Below are positions 25,829 through 33,363 of a DNA stretch of 35,460 nt, piece after piece. The translations under genes were made by a program, and so were the position numbers. Location of the stretch: assembly GCA_024277145.1 (NCBI GenBank), contig JAJRVU010000144.1, forward strand, positions 1 to 35,460, written 5' to 3'. Below the pieces are notes generated by a model. The model was given only the letters and a program-made list of their open reading frames with translations. It was not told where the DNA came from and searched no databases. The stretch comes from Planctomycetota bacterium. Its GTDB lineage: Bacteria > Planctomycetota > Planctomycetia > Planctomycetales > Planctomycetaceae. The stretch's first letter is position 1. Every line of letters begins with the position of its first letter.

Positions 25829-26002
25829 ATAATTCGTCGGGACCAATTCAACTTCAGCAGGAATTGATATATTCTTCAAATACTCTTGCTAAAAAGAAGA
25901 GAAATCTTTGACAGGATTCTACGCTAATTCCATATCAACTGATTCAATTATTTCTGACTTGCTTTAAATAGTCAGGATGTAAAATACCATAAGAAGGGCG
26001 AA

Positions 26003-26045
26003 GGCCGAATTCCACCTTTAACCGGGTGATTCGGCCCCTTTTATT
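26003..26045 (+). terminator. Terminator between DUF11 gene and small membrane protein gene
   Basis: Stem GGCCGAAT (26003-26010) with ATTCGGCC (26029-26036), an inner CACC/GGTG pair, and CCCCTTTTATTTT following on the plus strand. It ends the DUF11 transcript and may also stop the minus-strand transcript from 26058. Confidence 0.85.
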
Positions 26046-26057
26046 TTATCAGCCTTT

Positions 26058-26288
26058 TTATTCTATCTGTTCATCAGCAGGATTCTCTTCCGGTTTGATT
26101 TTCATGAATCGCCCCCAGACCAGATAATGAAATGAACAGAGAAACATAAAGCCCCCAACAACAATCACAAAACCTGCAATTTGTGGCAGGACCATTGCTG
26201 TTAATCCCATTAATCCGAAACTGATTAACAGGATAAAAAACAAGGCAATGAATGTTGGTGCATCATCCTGTTTGCGTGATTGGTTCAT
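26058..26288 (-). CDS. Small membrane protein, two helices
   Basis: Product of 76 residues with two predicted transmembrane helices (about 12-33 and 37-58), a polar N-terminus and an acidic C-terminal tail (KPEENPADEQIE). AGGA lies seven bases upstream of the ATG. The gene follows the SRPBCC gene by 14 bases on the same strand, so both are likely co-transcribed. I do not recognise a family; function unknown. Confidence 0.72.
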   Translation of the reverse strand: MNQSRKQDDAPTFIALFFILLISFGLMGLTAMVLPQIAGFVIVVGGFMFLCSFHYLVWGRFMKIKPEENPADEQIE

Positions 26289-26302
26289 ATCAGTTCCTGT
26301 TT

Positions 26303-26728
26303 TTATTCTTCTTTGAAGACTCGACTGAGCATGTACTCACGGTATTCATACCCTTCCGTAAGAGATTCGCGTATACGATCTTCAGTCATCATGAACCCAA
26401 TAATTCCACCGGGTGGTTCAAATTCAATTTTTTCATACAGTAATGTTCTGCCATTGTCCAGAACTTCCAAGTGGTGTTCCTGGACAAACGATTCCAATGG
26501 ACCATCTATTTGTTTTTCAATAAATTTTGATGGTTCTTCAAAATGTATGATTTCATAAACAATATTGCCTATTGGCCCGATTCCCAAAATCTGGAACTCA
26601 AATTGAATGTTGTGTGAAAACTTTTCAGGGGCATCCAGAAATTTTAACGTGGGGGGAGAAGGAGCCAGATTCACAATGTTGTCCGGGCGAATGATGTAAT
26701 CAAAAAGGGTTCCGGGATCCGTGTTCAC
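26303..26728 (-). CDS. SRPBCC-family protein, apparently N-terminally truncated by an in-frame stop
   Basis: START/Bet v1-like (SRPBCC) protein of 141 residues with the helix-grip pattern: TLFDYIIRPDNIVNLAP at the start of the fold, FQILGIGPIGNIVYEIIHFEEPSKFIEKQIDGPLESF in the middle, and FEPPGGIIG...SLTEGYEYREYML in the C-terminal helix. Such proteins bind hydrophobic ligands or act in hydrolase/cyclase-type chemistry; the ligand is unknown. The frame starts at GTG 26728, which has no ribosome site. In the same frame immediately upstream lie ATG (26755) and eight codons reading MALFESKI followed by TAA. The missing first strand of the fold is exactly MALFESKI, so the stop at 26729-26731 most likely interrupts an originally longer gene. 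It is recorded as CDS because the rest is intact. Confidence 0.75.
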   Translation of the reverse strand: MNTDPGTLFDYIIRPDNIVNLAPSPPTLKFLDAPEKFSHNIQFEFQILGIGPIGNIVYEIIHFEEPSKFIEKQIDGPLESFVQEHHLEVLDNGRTLLYEKIEFEPPGGIIGFMMTEDRIRESLTEGYEYREYMLSRVFKEE

Positions 26729-26755
26729 TTAAATTTTTGATTCAAATAATGCCAT
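26729..26755 (-). pseudogene. N-terminal codons of the SRPBCC gene cut off by a TAA
   Basis: ATG at 26755, eight sense codons (MALFESKI) and TAA at 26731-26729, directly in frame with the rest of the SRPBCC gene. AGGA stands about 11 bases upstream of this ATG. A single substitution in the TAA codon (to AAA, GAA or CAA) would restore a full-length protein of 150 residues. Confidence 0.7.
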
Positions 26756-27106
26756 CTATAAATATATCCTGTAGAGACTAGACAATGTCTAGAAATGATT
26801 TAGAACGTGGCGTACTGTATATACAGTCGGAATAACACTTAAACCTTCTATATCAATTGTAAAAACGCTCTAATTTTTGACTGCGTATGATAATTTCATT
26901 AAGCCACCAGATTACCATAATCACGAGAAATATAAACAGCTGAATAAGATCATCATTGATAAATCGCTTCTATTTCATACTCTTGAACCGTAAAATAAGC
27001 ATTGAAATGATATCTCAAGTGCCATTAATGGTTTGTAAACAAGACCCGACTACTATTCAAACCGGTTGAGACTGGAACAGTAGAAAAAGAAATAACTGTC
27101 ACAAAT
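26756..27106. other. Divergent intergenic region with two short palindromes
   Basis: About 350 bases between the SRPBCC gene and miaA. It holds CTAGAC-AAT-GTCTAG (26778-26792) and, 22 bases further, the perfect 14-bp palindrome ACTGTATATACAGT (26814-26827). Both look like possible protein-binding sites. No gene is seen. Confidence 0.6.
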
Positions 27107-28054
27107 ATGAATCCCGAAATACTTAAACAATGCTGGTTTCTGGCAGGACCAACTGCAAGTGGAAAAAGCTCTGCGGGCATTTGTATCGCTAAAATAATAG
27201 GAGCGGAAATCATTTCGCTTGATTCAATGGCGGTTTATCAGGATATGGATATCGGAACTGCGAAGCCTTCCCCGGAAGAATTAAAGGATATTCCACACCA
27301 TTTAATCAATGTTGTCGCTCCCACCGATGAATACAGTTTATCAGTATATTCAATTGCAGCCGAAAAAATCTGTGAGGAGATTCTTCAGAGAAATCATATC
27401 CCATTATTTGTCGGCGGAACAGTACTTTATCTACGCGGTATTATACGTGGGGTTTTTGAAGGACCTTCTGCTGACTGGGAGTTCCGGGATAAACTGGAAG
27501 AAGAAGCTAATCAGAAGGGGAATGAAACAATTCATCTTCAACTTCAAAAAGTGGATCCTATCGCTGCAAATAAATTTCATCCGAACGACCTTCGAAGAGT
27601 CATCCGTGCATTGGAAGTTCATCATCTGACAGGCGTTCCGCTTTCCGGTCAACAGAAACAGGATCCGCTTTCGGAAGAAGAATGTCCGCCCAATCTTTTC
27701 TGGTTACATCCATCCCGAAAGCAACTTTATCAACGGGTGAACGATAGAGTTCTTCAAATGTTTAAAATGGGACTGGAAGAGGAAATCAAATCTCTGTTGA
27801 CAAAATATGGCCATGTAGGCAGGACTGCCCGACAGGGATTAGGATACAAGGAAGTGATTGACTATCTTGAAGCTGATATTTCAGAAAGGAATCTGGATTT
27901 GACTATTAATCTGATTCAGACAAGAACCAGGCAATTTGCAAAAAGGCAGCACACTTTTTTCAGGAGCATTGGTGAATGCAAGCCTATGATGGTGACGGGA
28001 AAAGAATCTGCTGGAGAAGTCGCTAGAATGTATCTGGATCTGGCAAAAAGATGA
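27107..28054 (+). CDS. miaA: tRNA dimethylallyltransferase
   Basis: Adds a dimethylallyl group to N6 of adenosine 37 in tRNAs reading codons that begin with U. At 315 residues the length is typical. The P-loop GPTASGKS is at 14-21, followed by the substrate-site block ISLDSMAVYQDMDIGTAKPSPEE (about 35-57) and PHHLINVVAPTDEYS (about 63-77). Further family motifs are FVGGTVLYLRGI (about 102-113), HPNDLRRVIRALEV (about 160-173) and the C-terminal TARQGLGYKE (about 241-250) and RQFAKRQHTFFR (about 278-289). The gene stands alone here, not in the hfq operon known from enterobacteria. The start follows a weak AT-rich ribosome site. Confidence 0.95.
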   Translation: MNPEILKQCWFLAGPTASGKSSAGICIAKIIGAEIISLDSMAVYQDMDIGTAKPSPEELKDIPHHLINVVAPTDEYSLSVYSIAAEKICEEILQRNHIPLFVGGTVLYLRGIIRGVFEGPSADWEFRDKLEEEANQKGNETIHLQLQKVDPIAANKFHPNDLRRVIRALEVHHLTGVPLSGQQKQDPLSEEECPPNLFWLHPSRKQLYQRVNDRVLQMFKMGLEEEIKSLLTKYGHVGRTARQGLGYKEVIDYLEADISERNLDLTINLIQTRTRQFAKRQHTFFRSIGECKPMMVTGKESAGEVARMYLDLAKR

Positions 28055-28395
28055 TGCAAATAACACATAATAAGTGTTTAGTATAATAGACCATATTCTT
28101 GTTGGAACCACAGATCAGCACTAATTGACGCAAATCAGAATGCTGAACTAATGGGTTGAAATCTACAGAGATATTATTTTTTTATAATCTTATTTATTTG
28201 ATTTGTCTTTCTTACCGTAACCATTATTTTTTGACGCTTGATATTTTGATATAATACTCTCTGTGACTTTACGATCTCTGCGTGAGATATAAAAACAAAC
28301 AATCCTGTTATTCGAAAACAATCTAATTATCTTAAAGATGCATATTCAAAATAGACCTGATAATTCTTTCGAGATTTGAAAAGAAGTTTGCAAGT
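28055..28395. other. AT-rich gene-free interval
   Basis: About 340 bases between miaA and the membrane protein gene. It contains a TATAAT at 28250-28255, but the only TTGACG upstream is 13 bases away, too close for a normal promoter. No RNA gene or strong hairpin seen. Confidence 0.4.
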
Positions 28396-29055
28396 ATGAC
28401 TGATGAAATTCATCTTTATAATTCGCCGGAACAAAAAGAGAGAGTAGGCAAACAAAAAAACTCATTTGCAACTTTTCTGCTCTGGCTGGTTTCATCAATC
28501 ACCACTGTAATTGTTTTGGGTTATTTCAGTGCATTCATCCCGGGTCGATTAAAATTGCTTGGCCTGTTCCCCTGTTTTCTCGGATTAACATCTTCGTTCA
28601 TAATTCTTTACTGGCGGAATATGTGGTCCTGTTCCGGCACAAAATTCATCCTGCCATTGTCATTCCTGCTTGCAATAACCTGTTTTGGAATTTCAACTTA
28701 TTTCAGTTATCAAAAATATAACGCAATTCTGACAAAGCAGTTCAACACTCAAAAGTCTCAACATATTGCGATAAAAAAGAAAAACACCCAATCCCTCACC
28801 CCTGAAGAAGAAAAAACAGACCGTGAAATCCGACAATCGTTTCGGAAAATATTTGAATCTGAAAAACAGAACCTGCGAGATAAATCGTCATTCCGAGCAT
28901 ATTTAAGCCATCGCGTCAGTTCTCTGGGAAATTGGTCCAAGCCGTGGCCTGAGTTTTTCTGGATTATCGAGTTTTTATTTGCGGGGACATTTTCCTCTCT
29001 ATTCACACGCAGGTTTCTTAAAAAGACTGTTCCAATTACTAGTCCGGATGAATAA
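28396..29055 (+). CDS. Hypothetical membrane protein, about four helices
   Basis: Product of 219 residues. Three hydrophobic helices occur at about 25-46, 50-70 and 81-102, then a polar charged stretch (about 110-180) rich in K, E and S, then a fourth hydrophobic segment near 187-205 (FFWIIEFLFAGTFSSLF). The C-terminus is polar. No conserved motif is recognised. The gene precedes acpS by 71 bases on the same strand and may be co-transcribed with it, but no functional link is evident. Confidence 0.7.
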   Translation: MTDEIHLYNSPEQKERVGKQKNSFATFLLWLVSSITTVIVLGYFSAFIPGRLKLLGLFPCFLGLTSSFIILYWRNMWSCSGTKFILPLSFLLAITCFGISTYFSYQKYNAILTKQFNTQKSQHIAIKKKNTQSLTPEEEKTDREIRQSFRKIFESEKQNLRDKSSFRAYLSHRVSSLGNWSKPWPEFFWIIEFLFAGTFSSLFTRRFLKKTVPITSPDE

Positions 29056-29126
29056 ACTTGAATTAAACAATACCTCTTTCTTGACCAACTTATTTTGTAC
29101 TACAAAAATTACTGAAAAGTTTATTT

Positions 29127-29543
29127 ATGATTATCGGACTTGGAACAGACATCATCGAAATCGTTCGCATCGGGCAGATGATCGAAAGGCATGGCGAACT
29201 TTTTCTTACCCGTGTTTTTACGGATGATGAAATTGCATACTGCCAGAGAAGAAAAGAAAATTCTCAACACTTTGCAGGTCGTTGGGCAGCCAAAGAAGCT
29301 GTGATGAAAACTTTAGGAACCGGATTCATCAAAGGCATTGGCTGGAAAGAAATCGAAATCATTTCCAATAAAAGTGGTCAACCTTTTATTAAACTGACCG
29401 GAGGAACAGGTGACTACGCTGGCAAACTAGGAATCAAGGAAATCCTTGTTACCATTTCCCATTGCAGAACTTATGCCACTGCCACTGCAATCGCAGTCGG
29501 ACACATCCAGAATGGCTCCCGTCCTGAAGAACTTTCAACTTGA
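29127..29543 (+). CDS. acpS: Holo-[acyl-carrier-protein] synthase
   Basis: Transfers 4'-phosphopantetheine from CoA to the serine of apo-ACP, making the carrier active for fatty acid synthesis. The 138-residue length is typical for the AcpS type, which works as a trimer. Magnesium and CoA site residues are visible: D8 in GLGTDIIEI and E57 in RWAAKEAVMKTLG. The FTDDEIAYC block (31-39) and the C-terminal ISHCRTYATATAIA also fit. Start at ATG 29127 begins exactly at MIIGLGTD, as in homologues. It stands apart from fabI in this window. Confidence 0.95.
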   Translation: MIIGLGTDIIEIVRIGQMIERHGELFLTRVFTDDEIAYCQRRKENSQHFAGRWAAKEAVMKTLGTGFIKGIGWKEIEIISNKSGQPFIKLTGGTGDYAGKLGIKEILVTISHCRTYATATAIAVGHIQNGSRPEELST

Positions 29544-29580
29544 ACCAATTTAAGCAAACTCCATTAACAAGAATTATTTT

Positions 29581-30456
29581 ATGAGTTCTTCATCTGTTGG
29601 AATGGTTGGCCTGGGACTTTTAGGTTCTTCGCTAGCCGAACGTTTAATGGAATCCGGATTTACAGTTTTCGGATTTGATGTCGATCAAAGTTGCAGGAAT
29701 CAATTCCAAAAAAATGGAGGAACTACAGTTGATTCTGTTGCTGATCTTTTAAAACCGGAATACCGAATTGTATTCTCGCTTCCGACTTCTGATATTTCAC
29801 TGAAAGTTGCAGAAGAAATTATTTCAACAGAATTAAAGCCAGAGATTGTTATTGATACAACGACGGGCGACCCTGCTGAAATGATTCAAATTGGAAAATT
29901 ACTGAACGATAAAGGGATTTCATATCTAGATGCAACTGTAGGGGGTTCCAGCCAGCAAGCCAAATCAAGAGAGATCATTCTGATGATTGGGGGCGATAAA
30001 ACAGCCTTTGAATCCTGCACCGACATCTGGGATTGCTGGTCAAAATATTATTCCCACATAGGACCATCCGGTTCAGGCGCAAAAATGAAACTGGTGATGA
30101 ACCTTGTTCTCGGATTAAACCGAGCAGTACTTGCAGAAGGTTTATCGTTTGCAGAATCGCTTAATTTATCCAAAGAAAAAACTCTTGAAGTTTTGAAATC
30201 AAGCCCTGCGTTTTCCGGTGTCATGGATACCAAAGGGAAGAAAATGATTGATAATGATTTTCAATTACCGCAAGCACGATTAGCGCAACATTGGAAAGAT
30301 GTACGACTAATCCTGAAACTGGCTGATGAGAATTCTCAAAAGACCCCGTTCACTTCCTTGCATGAAACCATTCTTGATCAACTCTGCAATTCAGGATTGT
30401 CTGATGTTGATAACAGTGCAATCATCAAATTCTTTGAAAACCAAAACTTAGATTGA
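29581..30456 (+). CDS. NAD(P)-dependent beta-hydroxyacid dehydrogenase
   Basis: Oxidoreductase of the 3-hydroxyisobutyrate/tartronate semialdehyde/6-phosphogluconate dehydrogenase-like family, 291 residues. N-terminal Rossmann motif GLGLLGSSLA (10-19); substrate-site block DATVGGSSQQAKSREIILMIGGD (117-139); catalytic K170 and N174 in GPSGSGAKMKLVMN. The C-terminal helical domain has the expected length. NAD versus NADP is unclear; the Rossmann loop FGFDVDQS with acidic D33/D35 favours NAD. Which hydroxyacid it uses cannot be told. The gene follows acpS by 37 bases on the same strand and is followed by the 25-bp repeat array. Confidence 0.85.
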   Translation: MSSSSVGMVGLGLLGSSLAERLMESGFTVFGFDVDQSCRNQFQKNGGTTVDSVADLLKPEYRIVFSLPTSDISLKVAEEIISTELKPEIVIDTTTGDPAEMIQIGKLLNDKGISYLDATVGGSSQQAKSREIILMIGGDKTAFESCTDIWDCWSKYYSHIGPSGSGAKMKLVMNLVLGLNRAVLAEGLSFAESLNLSKEKTLEVLKSSPAFSGVMDTKGKKMIDNDFQLPQARLAQHWKDVRLILKLADENSQKTPFTSLHETILDQLCNSGLSDVDNSAIIKFFENQNLD

Positions 30457-30479
30457 GGACTGATTCCCTACCGAATCTT

Positions 30480-30593
30480 CTTATTTTCAATCGGTATTTT
30501 CCTCTTATTTCCAATCGGTGTTATTTTTCTTATTTCCAAGCGGTGTTGTTTTTCTTATTTCCAATCGGTGTTATTTTTCTTATTTCCAATAAG
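30480..30593. repeat. 25-bp tandem repeat, about 4.5 copies
   Basis: Units start at 30480 (24 bases, slightly diverged), 30504, 30529 and 30554 (25 bases each), with a partial fifth from 30579. Consensus begins CTTATTTCCAATCGGTGTTA and ends in a T-run. Units two and four are identical. The array lies between the stop of the dehydrogenase gene and the stop of the convergent TPR lipoprotein gene, whose last codons and TAA fall inside the partial unit. Confidence 0.9.
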
Positions 30594-31626
30594 AGGGGGG
30601 AGAAATTTCCGGCTGCTGTTCCTGATATCCCACCAGTTCTATGGAATGACCTGCACCGCTTCGTAATTTTTTCTGAAGCTGAAGAGTATTTGAATCAGTT
30701 GGATTTAATTGCAGTGATTTATCAAGGTATTCCCTGCATTCTGGAACTTGATAATTTTGATAACAGGCATAAGCTAAACGGTACCAATCGTCTGAACTGG
30801 AATTTTCTTTTTGGTCAATAACCGAAGAAAGCACTACAACAGCGTCTTCCCATTTTCCATTTTTCCCGAACATTATCCCAATATTCCACTTCGCCTGAAC
30901 AATCTGCTGGGGTGTTGCATTTTGATCAATAAGAATATTCCTGAAAAGGATTTCTGCCTGTTCATCTTTATCATTTTTCATATACCAGGAAGCTAAAGCA
31001 ATTTGTGCAGGAAGATGTTCAGGATCAACTGACAAAACTCGATGATAAAGGTCACCCTGAACTTCAAAACGTTTTTGCAAAAGAGCAATTTCTGCAAGCA
31101 TCATCATTGCATCTGTGGTATTGGGATCGATGTTCAACGCAGTTTGCAAGGTTTTATCTGCCAGCATTCGATTTCCTGAATGCAACTGAGCTTCAGCCAG
31201 GTTGAGATAAACCTGAACATCGTTTGGATCCTTTTTCACAGCGTGAGTGAGTATTTCAGATGCCTGTTTGTATTTCTTATCCTTGCAATAATTTTCTGCA
31301 CTTCGAAGTAAGCAGAAATTTTCATCCTTGCCTAATTGAGCTGCCTGTTCCCAGAATTCCGCCGCCTTCTCAAATTCCTTTTTCTCTTCTGCAAACTCTG
31401 CTAATTGACTCAGGTGTTTACTTTCCTGTTCTTTATGATGTTGGAAATTTGCAAATGAAGAACAACCTGACTGAAAAAGAAACAGCAGCATAATGAACAG
31501 GCAACATCGAATTCGACAAGACGTACTTAATACACGTGAGCTTATTGCAAATGAGAACGCACGGTTCCCACGAAGATTGCCGAAGAGACAGGGTTCAGTT
31601 TGACTATTGAAATGGATCAATTGCAT
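30580..31626 (-). CDS. TPR-repeat lipoprotein
   Basis: Product with a lipobox FQSGC preceded by a hydrophobic run (CCLFIMLLFLFQSGC), so probably an envelope lipoprotein, followed by about seven tetratricopeptide repeats (for example KAAEFWEQAAQLGKDENFCLL and VQVYLNLAEAQLHSGNRMLADKTL). The N-terminal assignment is uncertain: I take ATG 31626, which leaves about 55 residues before the lipobox cysteine, long for a signal peptide, and no strong ribosome site is visible for any in-frame start (another is GTG 31656). The C-terminal codons run into the tandem repeat array. TPR lipoproteins commonly scaffold envelope complexes; partner unknown. Confidence 0.78.
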   Translation of the reverse strand: MQLIHFNSQTEPCLFGNLRGNRAFSFAISSRVLSTSCRIRCCLFIMLLFLFQSGCSSFANFQHHKEQESKHLSQLAEFAEEKKEFEKAAEFWEQAAQLGKDENFCLLRSAENYCKDKKYKQASEILTHAVKKDPNDVQVYLNLAEAQLHSGNRMLADKTLQTALNIDPNTTDAMMMLAEIALLQKRFEVQGDLYHRVLSVDPEHLPAQIALASWYMKNDKDEQAEILFRNILIDQNATPQQIVQAKWNIGIMFGKNGKWEDAVVVLSSVIDQKENSSSDDWYRLAYACYQNYQVPECREYLDKSLQLNPTDSNTLQLQKKLRSGAGHSIELVGYQEQQPEISPPSYWK

Positions 31627-32281
31627 GTTCAAATAAATAAAAGCGACAACAATCACCGGAGCAATCGCAATACTTGCTTAAATGTGAAGGGATAATTTTG
31701 TAGGGGAATTGATTGACCTGAAAATCAGATCGAAAGGAAGAATGAAGGGGCCTGAATGCTATCAAATTGTCTGAATTCGTTGAAGACCTGTTTTTGTTTA
31801 AATCAAGTTAAGAATCAGGCGGATCTGCACAATATTAGCGAGTAAGGGAATTAACAAGGGATTGTCTGAAAAGAAGAATTACCACATATCCCACATAGCT
31901 CCTAATCACCTCTTGCTACCCATTTAACCTTATCGACATTCCACAATCCTTTACTCTTCACCCGTAAGTATCCCATTCTATTAATGAGCAGCAATGTGTT
32001 GATACTGTATCCATTCACCAGCAAGGGATTTCCCTTGAATACTGTCACACATCGAATGTTATTGATTGATTCATTGATGATCGAATACAGAAATAGTCGA
32101 AATTATCTCTAGGGATTATGTGGTTAAAACCATGGCCTACGGGATACCTTTCCTCACTGTATTCTGTGTTATCGCCACATTCTTCCCATTTTACAATAAG
32201 TCTGTTTGAGAGTTTATTCAAAGGATTCAAAAAAGATCTGCACCTAAAGATCTGCATTTGATTAGTCAGGATGATGTTTTA
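31627..32281. other. Divergent intergenic region with operator-like repeats
   Basis: About 650 bases. It contains CAAGGGA-TT-TCCCTTG (32022-32037), a 7-bp perfect inverted repeat, and AAAGATCTGCA twice with a 14-base period (32232-32242, 32246-32256) immediately upstream of the FHA gene start. A small minus-strand open frame at 32045-32257 has no features of a real protein. No RNA gene recognised. Confidence 0.55.
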
Positions 32282-33253
32282 ATGCCCTATCTAGTTCTTG
32301 AAGTTACCAACGGGCAAACGGAGCACCGTTTGCGTCCAGTCCTTCATAAAAGGTATCTGATTGGCTCAGGTACGAATTGCCACCTGCAGATTGGTGAAGA
32401 AAATTTTCCACCATTGCATAGCATCATTTTAAATGGGCCAGAAGGTGCAGAAATAGAGTTGATAACTTCCGGTTCAGAATTAATTATCAATGGCGAAAAA
32501 ACAGAATCTGCAATTCTAACGCAAGGCGATGAAGTACAAATCGGACAAATCAAATTTAATGTCCATCAACAGGAATCAATTGGAGAACTTATGGCCCCTT
32601 CTCAAAACATCTCACAGAAGCAGGTAGAAATTAATCCAGTAAAAACAAACGCGGAAGATACACACACAGAAGAGGCTCATATCGTCCCCTTCCCAGCAAT
32701 GGATTCGCCTGAAGAAGACCAAGTTGAAGAAAATCAAGTTGAAGAAAATCAGGCAGATAAAAATCTCAGTGAACTCTCTGCTGAAGAACTTGTTGACATG
32801 ATTCAGGAAGAAGAGCAACTGATTGAAGAATATGAATCAGGTGTTCAAGCAGGGTATTCTGCATTGCTTCATGAAGCAGGAATCTCAGAAGAACAAATCA
32901 ATATTAATTCCACAGAACCAGAAACCAATGAAGACGAGTGGAATTTACTTCGATTAAAACTTTCTCAAATCGTCGGGCATCCCCTGAGCAACCATGATGC
33001 AAGTGACCATCAAAATCAGGCCGTTAATGAAAATGATCTGAATCAGGTTGTCCTTCAGCTCTGTGAGTTTGCAGAAGAACTGGAACAACGATCAATATTA
33101 ATTTCCAATCGGGAAAAAGAATACTCCGCTGCAACAGAAGAACTTCTGAATTCACAGAAAATTCTTGCTGAACAAATTGATTACCTGTTACAAAAAGCAG
33201 ATGAACTGAATTCAATTGAACAACAGAATCCTCCAAGAAGAGCTTCTGCCTGA
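32282..33253 (+). CDS. FHA-domain protein with coiled-coil tail
   Basis: Product of 323 residues from ATG 32282 (MPYLVLEVTNGQ); an in-frame TTG at 32258 is less likely. AGGA lies about ten bases upstream of this ATG. The N-terminal forkhead-associated domain spans about 1-100: YLIGSGTNCHLQIGEENFPPLHSIIL carries the GSG/S and H motifs that contact phosphothreonine, and the domain closes at GDEVQIGQIKFNV. Residues about 105-210 are acidic and polar, with an in-frame 15-base duplication encoding QVEENQVEEN. The C-terminal part (about 265-315) is a heptad-rich coiled coil. FHA proteins read phosphothreonine marks laid by Ser/Thr kinases; no kinase is in the window. The tail suggests self-association. 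Confidence 0.85.
   Translation: MPYLVLEVTNGQTEHRLRPVLHKRYLIGSGTNCHLQIGEENFPPLHSIILNGPEGAEIELITSGSELIINGEKTESAILTQGDEVQIGQIKFNVHQQESIGELMAPSQNISQKQVEINPVKTNAEDTHTEEAHIVPFPAMDSPEEDQVEENQVEENQADKNLSELSAEELVDMIQEEEQLIEEYESGVQAGYSALLHEAGISEEQININSTEPETNEDEWNLLRLKLSQIVGHPLSNHDASDHQNQAVNENDLNQVVLQLCEFAEELEQRSILISNREKEYSAATEELLNSQKILAEQIDYLLQKADELNSIEQQNPPRRASA
32720..32749 (+). repeat. 15-base in-frame duplication in the FHA gene
   Basis: CAAGTTGAAGAAAAT occurs twice in tandem (32720-32734, 32735-32749), encoding QVEEN twice in the acidic linker. Confidence 0.85.
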
Positions 33254-33300
33254 TGTGATAGCAGTTCTAAATATTTTATATCCATAAAATTAAAAGCCAT

Positions 33301-33339
33301 AAAAAAACTCCAGACTCAAAATTGTGCCTGGAGTTTTTT
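33301..33339. terminator. Bidirectional terminator between FHA and serine acetyltransferase genes
   Basis: Stem CTCCAG (33308-33313) with CTGGAG (33328-33333), flanked by A7 (33301-33307) on the left and T6 (33334-33339) on the right, so that either strand gives a hairpin followed by a T-run. It sits between the convergent stops at 33253 and 33364. Confidence 0.9.
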
Positions 33340-33363
33340 CGTTACAATTATTTAGTTGTTAAG

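Noticed and set aside
26814-26827. LexA (SOS) box
   Set aside because: The half-sites CTGT/ACAG are only four bases apart instead of eight, and neither neighbour is an SOS gene; kept only as a palindrome.
28231-28255. Promoter TTGACG...TATAAT
   Set aside because: Spacer is 13 bases, too short for a sigma-70 promoter.
30480-30593. CRISPR array
   Set aside because: Units are directly adjacent with no unique spacers, so it is a simple tandem repeat.
32045-32257. Minus-strand open frame of 70 codons upstream of the FHA gene
   Set aside because: No family resemblance, no ribosome site, overlaps operator-like repeats.
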